Shown here in pieces: positions 60,236 to 64,000 of a stretch of 64,000 nucleotides of DNA. This DNA is from Flavipsychrobacter sp. (GTDB lineage Bacteria > Bacteroidota > Bacteroidia > Chitinophagales > Chitinophagaceae): NCBI GenBank assembly GCA_016786665.1, contig JAEUVZ010000032.1, positions 114,765-178,764 of the forward strand, written 5' to 3'. The position numbers and the translations under genes are program-made. The stretch's first letter is position 1. Each line of letters begins with the position of its first letter. The notes beneath the pieces were generated by a model. That model was given only the letters and a program-made list of their open reading frames with translations, was not told where the DNA came from and did not search any database.

Positions 60236-63200
60236 ATGAGATGGAACTTTACCCTCCCTTTTGCTATGGCATCGCTCCTATGCCTGCTGGCAAATCCTGT
60301 ATGCGCACAGATAAATGTATTCACTACCAATGATGGTGGCTTTGAGAATTCCACCAGTTCCTTTTCGGCCAATGGATGGACCGAAGTGAACGATAACAAC
60401 AGTAAGTGGTATGTAGGTACTGCCGCTGTAGGCGGTGGCAGCAAAGGCGCCTATATAGACAAGAACGCCAGCGCCGGATCTGTGAATACCTATAATAATA
60501 ACAATGCGCTTACTTCGCACTTCTACAGAGACTTTTCTATCCCTACCGGGGCTACCAATATTACGCTTACGTTCAAATGGCGCTGCGGTGGCGAGTCGGC
60601 CGATAACCTGCGGGTGTACGTGGTTCCTACTACTACAACGCCTGCGGCGGGAACGGCACTTTCTACCGGGCTGGTAGGCGGTTCCTATTTTGGCCAGGGA
60701 ACTTCCTTTCAGTCACCCTCCATCACGCTTACAGGTATAGCCGGTACTACACGGCGTCTCGTTTTTTCGTGGACACAAAACGCAAATAATAGCGGAGCCA
60801 ACCCGCCCGCCGCGGTAGATGACGTGCAGATACAATATACACTCCCCGGCTGCACCGGTACGCCCAACCAGGGAAGCATTACCGCAGGCGCCACCAGCTT
60901 TTGCGGCAGCGGCGCTACCACGCTCACCCTTACGGGCGCCACTACCGGTTCGGGCATCAGCTACCAATGGCAGTATTATAACGGTACCACCTGGGTAGCT
61001 ACCGGCACCAACGCCACTACGCACAATACCGGTACGCTTTCCGCTACTACACAGTTCCGGGTGGTAACTACCTGCAGCAATTCAGGACTGGCCGCAACCT
61101 CTCCTACCGCTACTATTACTGTCAATCCCTCACCGGATGTCAGCGTTTCACCGGCAGATACGTTTATCTGTACTTCCGGGGGAAGTATGACGCTGACGGC
61201 TACCGGCACTGCTACCAGCTATACATGGTCGCCCGGCACCGATTTGAATACCACTACCGGCAGTACGGTGATAGCCACACCTGCCAATGGAAGGTCTTAC
61301 ACCGTAACCGGAACCCTGGGGCCCTGCAGTACCAGCGCTATTGCTATTGTAAGTGTTGGCTCCGGCCCTGCGATAACCAGTTCTGCCAACCCAGCGGTGC
61401 TTTGTTCGGGCGAGTCTACCCAGTTAACCTCTTCGCAGGCATCCGGGGAGTATGAGGTTTACCCCATAGCCCCTTATGTGCTGACACCTGAATCGCCCAC
61501 CGTTGCGCTTCAGTATCCCGGCTTCGCACCTACTAACAACAATTACGATGATGGCCGTACCGCCCCGATTTCTTTGCCGTTCAATTTTACCTTTTACGGC
61601 AACTCTTACTCGCAGATGTTTTTTGCTACCAATGGTGTGATAGGGTTTACCCAGAATAACCTGGTAGATTATGTGCCGCAGAATCTGCCCGATGGCGGCA
61701 ACCCGAATAACCTGATTGCCCTGTTCTGGCACGACATGGACATGAGCAGCACGGGTACGGTAAGCTATGGCACGGTGGGCACGGCGCCCAATCGCCGCTT
61801 TGTGGTGACGTATAGTGGCGTGCCAACGCTCGGCAATTCCTCCCCGGATAATTCCGGCCAGGTGATACTGCATGAAACCACCAACTACATAGATGTTGTG
61901 GTAGAGAAATCAACCACCGGCGACTATAAAACACTGGGTATTGAAAACCAGGGTGGCAGTGCCGGCCTGACACCTTCTAATCGAAATGATGACTACTGGA
62001 CAGTAACATCTACCCCTGAAGCCTATCGTTTTGCGATACCATCTTATACGCATTCCTGGTCGCCGGGAACTTTCCTGGGGGCTACCAATATTTATAATCC
62101 TGCCGCCAGCAATGTAACCGCCACTACCGCCTACACGGTAAACATAAAGAATTCGGTAACAGGATGTGCCAGCAACAGTACGGTGACCGTGACAGCCAAT
62201 CCGTTGCCGACAGCCTCTGTTACAGCCGGGACAAGCCCTGTTTGTGATGGGCAGTCTTCCTCTGTCACCTTTACAGGTACGCCCAACGCTACGGTGACTT
62301 ATGATGTGAACGGCGGCACCGCACAGACGGTGACACTGGACGGGAGCGGCAGCGCTACCGTAAGCACGGGCAGCATCAGCAGCACGGCGGTATACCAACT
62401 GCAGAGCGTTACCAGCGCGCAAAACTGTACGGAAATGATTACCGGCTCGGCTACCATAGTGGTTAATGTGCGCCCAACCGCAAGCATCACCGGGTCGCAG
62501 GCTATCTGCGATGGCGCCACTGCGTTCCCTACTATTTCCATAGGACAGGGAACACCACCCTGGACGGTGACCTATACAGATGGTACAACTACATTTACCG
62601 AAACGTCGTCGTTTACTTCGTTCGCTCTTACGCTGGCTCCCTCTGTTACCACCACGTACACCCTGGTGGATATTACCGATGCCAACTGCGCCTCGGTTGC
62701 AGGTGATGTGTCGGGCAGTGCGGTGATAACAGTACACCCTCGCCCCACCGCTACACTGGCCACTACCGTGCCTTATGTATGTGAGGGAAGTTCCGCGGGC
62801 CTTGTGGTAACGCTTACCGGAACACCTCCTTACCAATTCGATGTTTTCGACGGAAGCAGCTATACCAGCTACACCAATATTACGACAGCTACCTACACGA
62901 TACCCGTTAACCCGCTGTCGGCTACTACGTATAGTATATCGTATTTGCAGGATGCAAATTGTATAGGTAGTGGTGCGGACCTGGGCAATACTGTAATGCT
63001 GGGATATTATACCCGCCCAACGGCAACAATACAGGGTTCCGGTACCATATGCAGCGGCAACAGCACCAACATTACGGTAACACTTACAGGCAGCGGGCCG
63101 TGGAGCATTACTTACCATGATGGAAGTAGTAACGTGCCGGTCACTGGTATAGGTACTTCTCCTCATGTCTTCAGCGTTTCGCCTTCAGTGAGCAGCACGT

Positions 63201-64000
63201 ACACACTGGTAAGTGTTAGTGATGCGAATTGCCAGGCTATACCCGGCGATATGTCGGGCAGCGCTGTTGTAGCGGTGAATAACGGCCCGGTGATTCTTTC
63301 ACAGTCAGGCGATGTTAGCGGATGTTCGGGAAGCAACGCGGTATTGGCTGTTAACGCAACGGGCACGGGCCTTACGTATCAATGGATGGAAAACGGCGCT
63401 CCGCTTTCGGATGGAGGCGTGTACACCGGAGCCACAACAGCTACGCTGCAAATAAGCGACATTACAAGCCTGGGTGGCAATAGTTACCAGCTCCAGATAA
63501 CCGGCACCTGTCCCCCGGTTATCAGTTCTACTCCGGTGGCCATCACTGAAAACACGGTCAACAACTGGATAGGCGTAGTGGATACCAAATGGTCTACACC
63601 CGGCAACTGGAGCTGCGGCATACTGCCTACGGCAGCAACAAATGTGAATATCACTCCATCGGCTCCGTTCCAGCCGGAAGTAGATATCCCGACAGCTATC
63701 TGCCGCCGGTTACTTATCTATCCTGGCTCCAGCGTAGAGATCATTGGCAGCGGCAACGCGCTGGAGGTGAAGACCGATGTCATCAACCTCGGCCAGTTTG
63801 ACGCCGACGCCGGTAAGCTGATACTTTCCGGTAACGGTCCTCAGAATGCCCCCGGAGTTGTGTATAAAGAACTGGAAGTACTGGGAGGCTCTGTAAAGAC
63901 CTTCCTGGGCAACGTAATGGTGACCGGTAACCTGAACCTGTACGCCGGCTACATACAACTGGGCCAGTACAACCTGACGATAGCCGAGAACGCTAACGTA
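60236..64000 (+). CDS. giant secreted repeat adhesin (3' end outside the window)
   Basis: At least 1255 residues, still open at the right edge. The signal peptide ends near residue 24 (LLANPVCAQ). Residues 25-205 look like a jelly-roll/choice-of-anchor-type module (NGWTEVNDNNSKWYVG, ending AAVDDVQIQY). Then Ig/PKD-like units rich in Thr, Ser and Gly with paired Cys; around 415-600 a nidogen-like insert (PFNFTFYGNSYSQMFFATNG, LIALFWHDMDM). From about 660 three near-identical modules of about 85-90 residues follow, each with a RPTA-type start and TYTLV.DANC end. Probably a cell-surface, T9SS-exported adhesin; its sorting tail would be at the missing end. Confidence 0.75.
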   Translation, partial: MRWNFTLPFAMASLLCLLANPVCAQINVFTTNDGGFENSTSSFSANGWTEVNDNNSKWYVGTAAVGGGSKGAYIDKNASAGSVNTYNNNNALTSHFYRDFSIPTGATNITLTFKWRCGGESADNLRVYVVPTTTTPAAGTALSTGLVGGSYFGQGTSFQSPSITLTGIAGTTRRLVFSWTQNANNSGANPPAAVDDVQIQYTLPGCTGTPNQGSITAGATSFCGSGATTLTLTGATTGSGISYQWQYYNGTTWVATGTNATTHNTGTLSATTQFRVVTTCSNSGLAATSPTATITVNPSPDVSVSPADTFICTSGGSMTLTATGTATSYTWSPGTDLNTTTGSTVIATPANGRSYTVTGTLGPCSTSAIAIVSVGSGPAITSSANPAVLCSGESTQLTSSQASGEYEVYPIAPYVLTPESPTVALQYPGFAPTNNNYDDGRTAPISLPFNFTFYGNSYSQMFFATNGVIGFTQNNLVDYVPQNLPDGGNPNNLIALFWHDMDMSSTGTVSYGTVGTAPNRRFVVTYSGVPTLGNSSPDNSGQVILHETTNYIDVVVEKSTTGDYKTLGIENQGGSAGLTPSNRNDDYWTVTSTPEAYRFAIPSYTHSWSPGTFLGATNIYNPAASNVTATTAYTVNIKNSVTGCASNSTVTVTANPLPTASVTAGTSPVCDGQSSSVTFTGTPNATVTYDVNGGTAQTVTLDGSGSATVSTGSISSTAVYQLQSVTSAQNCTEMITGSATIVVNVRPTASITGSQAICDGATAFPTISIGQGTPPWTVTYTDGTTTFTETSSFTSFALTLAPSVTTTYTLVDITDANCASVAGDVSGSAVITVHPRPTATLATTVPYVCEGSSAGLVVTLTGTPPYQFDVFDGSSYTSYTNITTATYTIPVNPLSATTYSISYLQDANCIGSGADLGNTVMLGYYTRPTATIQGSGTICSGNSTNITVTLTGSGPWSITYHDGSSNVPVTGIGTSPHVFSVSPSVSSTYTLVSVSDANCQAIPGDMSGSAVVAVNNGPVILSQSGDVSGCSGSNAVLAVNATGTGLTYQWMENGAPLSDGGVYTGATTATLQISDITSLGGNSYQLQITGTCPPVISSTPVAITENTVNNWIGVVDTKWSTPGNWSCGILPTAATNVNITPSAPFQPEVDIPTAICRRLLIYPGSSVEIIGSGNALEVKTDVINLGQFDADAGKLILSGNGPQNAPGVVYKELEVLGGSVKTFLGNVMVTGNLNLYAGYIQLGQYNLTIAENANV

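Noticed and set aside
62000..63166. Long minus-strand frames inside the adhesin
   Set aside because: The repetitive Thr/Gly/Ser-rich adhesin creates antisense frames; the plus-strand frame is continuous with a signal peptide.
1..64000. CRISPR arrays, rRNA operons, transposases or intact prophage
   Set aside because: None seen; the only short regular repeats are the TGTAA array and the protein-coding repeats of the adhesin and propeller genes.

Overview
The window is a stretch of bacterial chromosome from a member of the Bacteroidota, most likely a Chitinophagaceae/Chitinophagales relative. The evidence is a fused lpxC-fabZ gene, a DUF2723 membrane protein, an IPExxxVDY protein, several secreted proteins with type IX secretion (T9SS) C-terminal sorting tails, many small lipoproteins with an SC lipobox, and promoters of the TTG-N19-TAnnTTTG type with few Shine-Dalgarno sites. 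Base composition is close to balanced except for one clearly AT-rich block.

Layout. 1-3.5 kb: the end of methionine aminopeptidase, then an apparent lipid-related operon (START-domain protein, SDR oxidoreductase, NAD-dependent epimerase). 3.5-9.6 kb: DNA topoisomerase IB, a PNGase F-like T9SS cargo, lgt, a uridine phosphorylase-type enzyme, tRNA-Cys and a secreted hypothetical. 9.6-17.7 kb: DUF2723 protein, IPExxxVDY protein, stomatin-like protein, purA, a Lys/Asp-rich disordered protein and pabB. 17.7-22.3 kb: small secreted and lipoprotein genes, an OmpA-family protein preceded by a phased TGTAA repeat array, and a T9SS propeller protein.

22.5-27.95 kb is the AT-rich block and looks horizontally acquired. 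It has three same-strand genes lacking signal peptides (a tandem-duplicated tail-protein-like domain protein; a small Asn/Ser/Gln-rich protein; an 877-residue protein with a probable hydrolase-like barrel and a roughly seven-bladed propeller), facing a polytopic glycosyltransferase-like membrane protein. The block lies directly beside rpsG-rpsL, which here lacks an adjacent fusA. This block is the best candidate for an undescribed system.

29-41.9 kb: an HD protein, a TPR histidine kinase, lipoproteins and T9SS cargo, a Pro/Glu-repeat protein, a two-TM microprotein, a transglutaminase-like protein, AlkB-type monooxygenase, a lytic transglycosylase and penicillin acylase. 41.9-46.6 kb: a CDF transporter, RNase HI, mqnA, HMG-CoA lyase, panB and a YggS-type PLP protein. 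46.6-58.1 kb: a long minus-strand envelope cluster with, in transcription order, a TgpA-like transglutaminase, PBP1A, an HD protein, lpxD, lpxC-fabZ, lpxA, an ABC ATPase and an MFS transporter. 58.3-64 kb: 3-hydroxyacyl-CoA dehydrogenase, a small secreted protein and the 5' part of a giant repeat adhesin that runs off the window.

Much of the window concerns the cell envelope: lipid A synthesis, peptidoglycan synthesis and turnover, lipoprotein maturation and secreted surface proteins.
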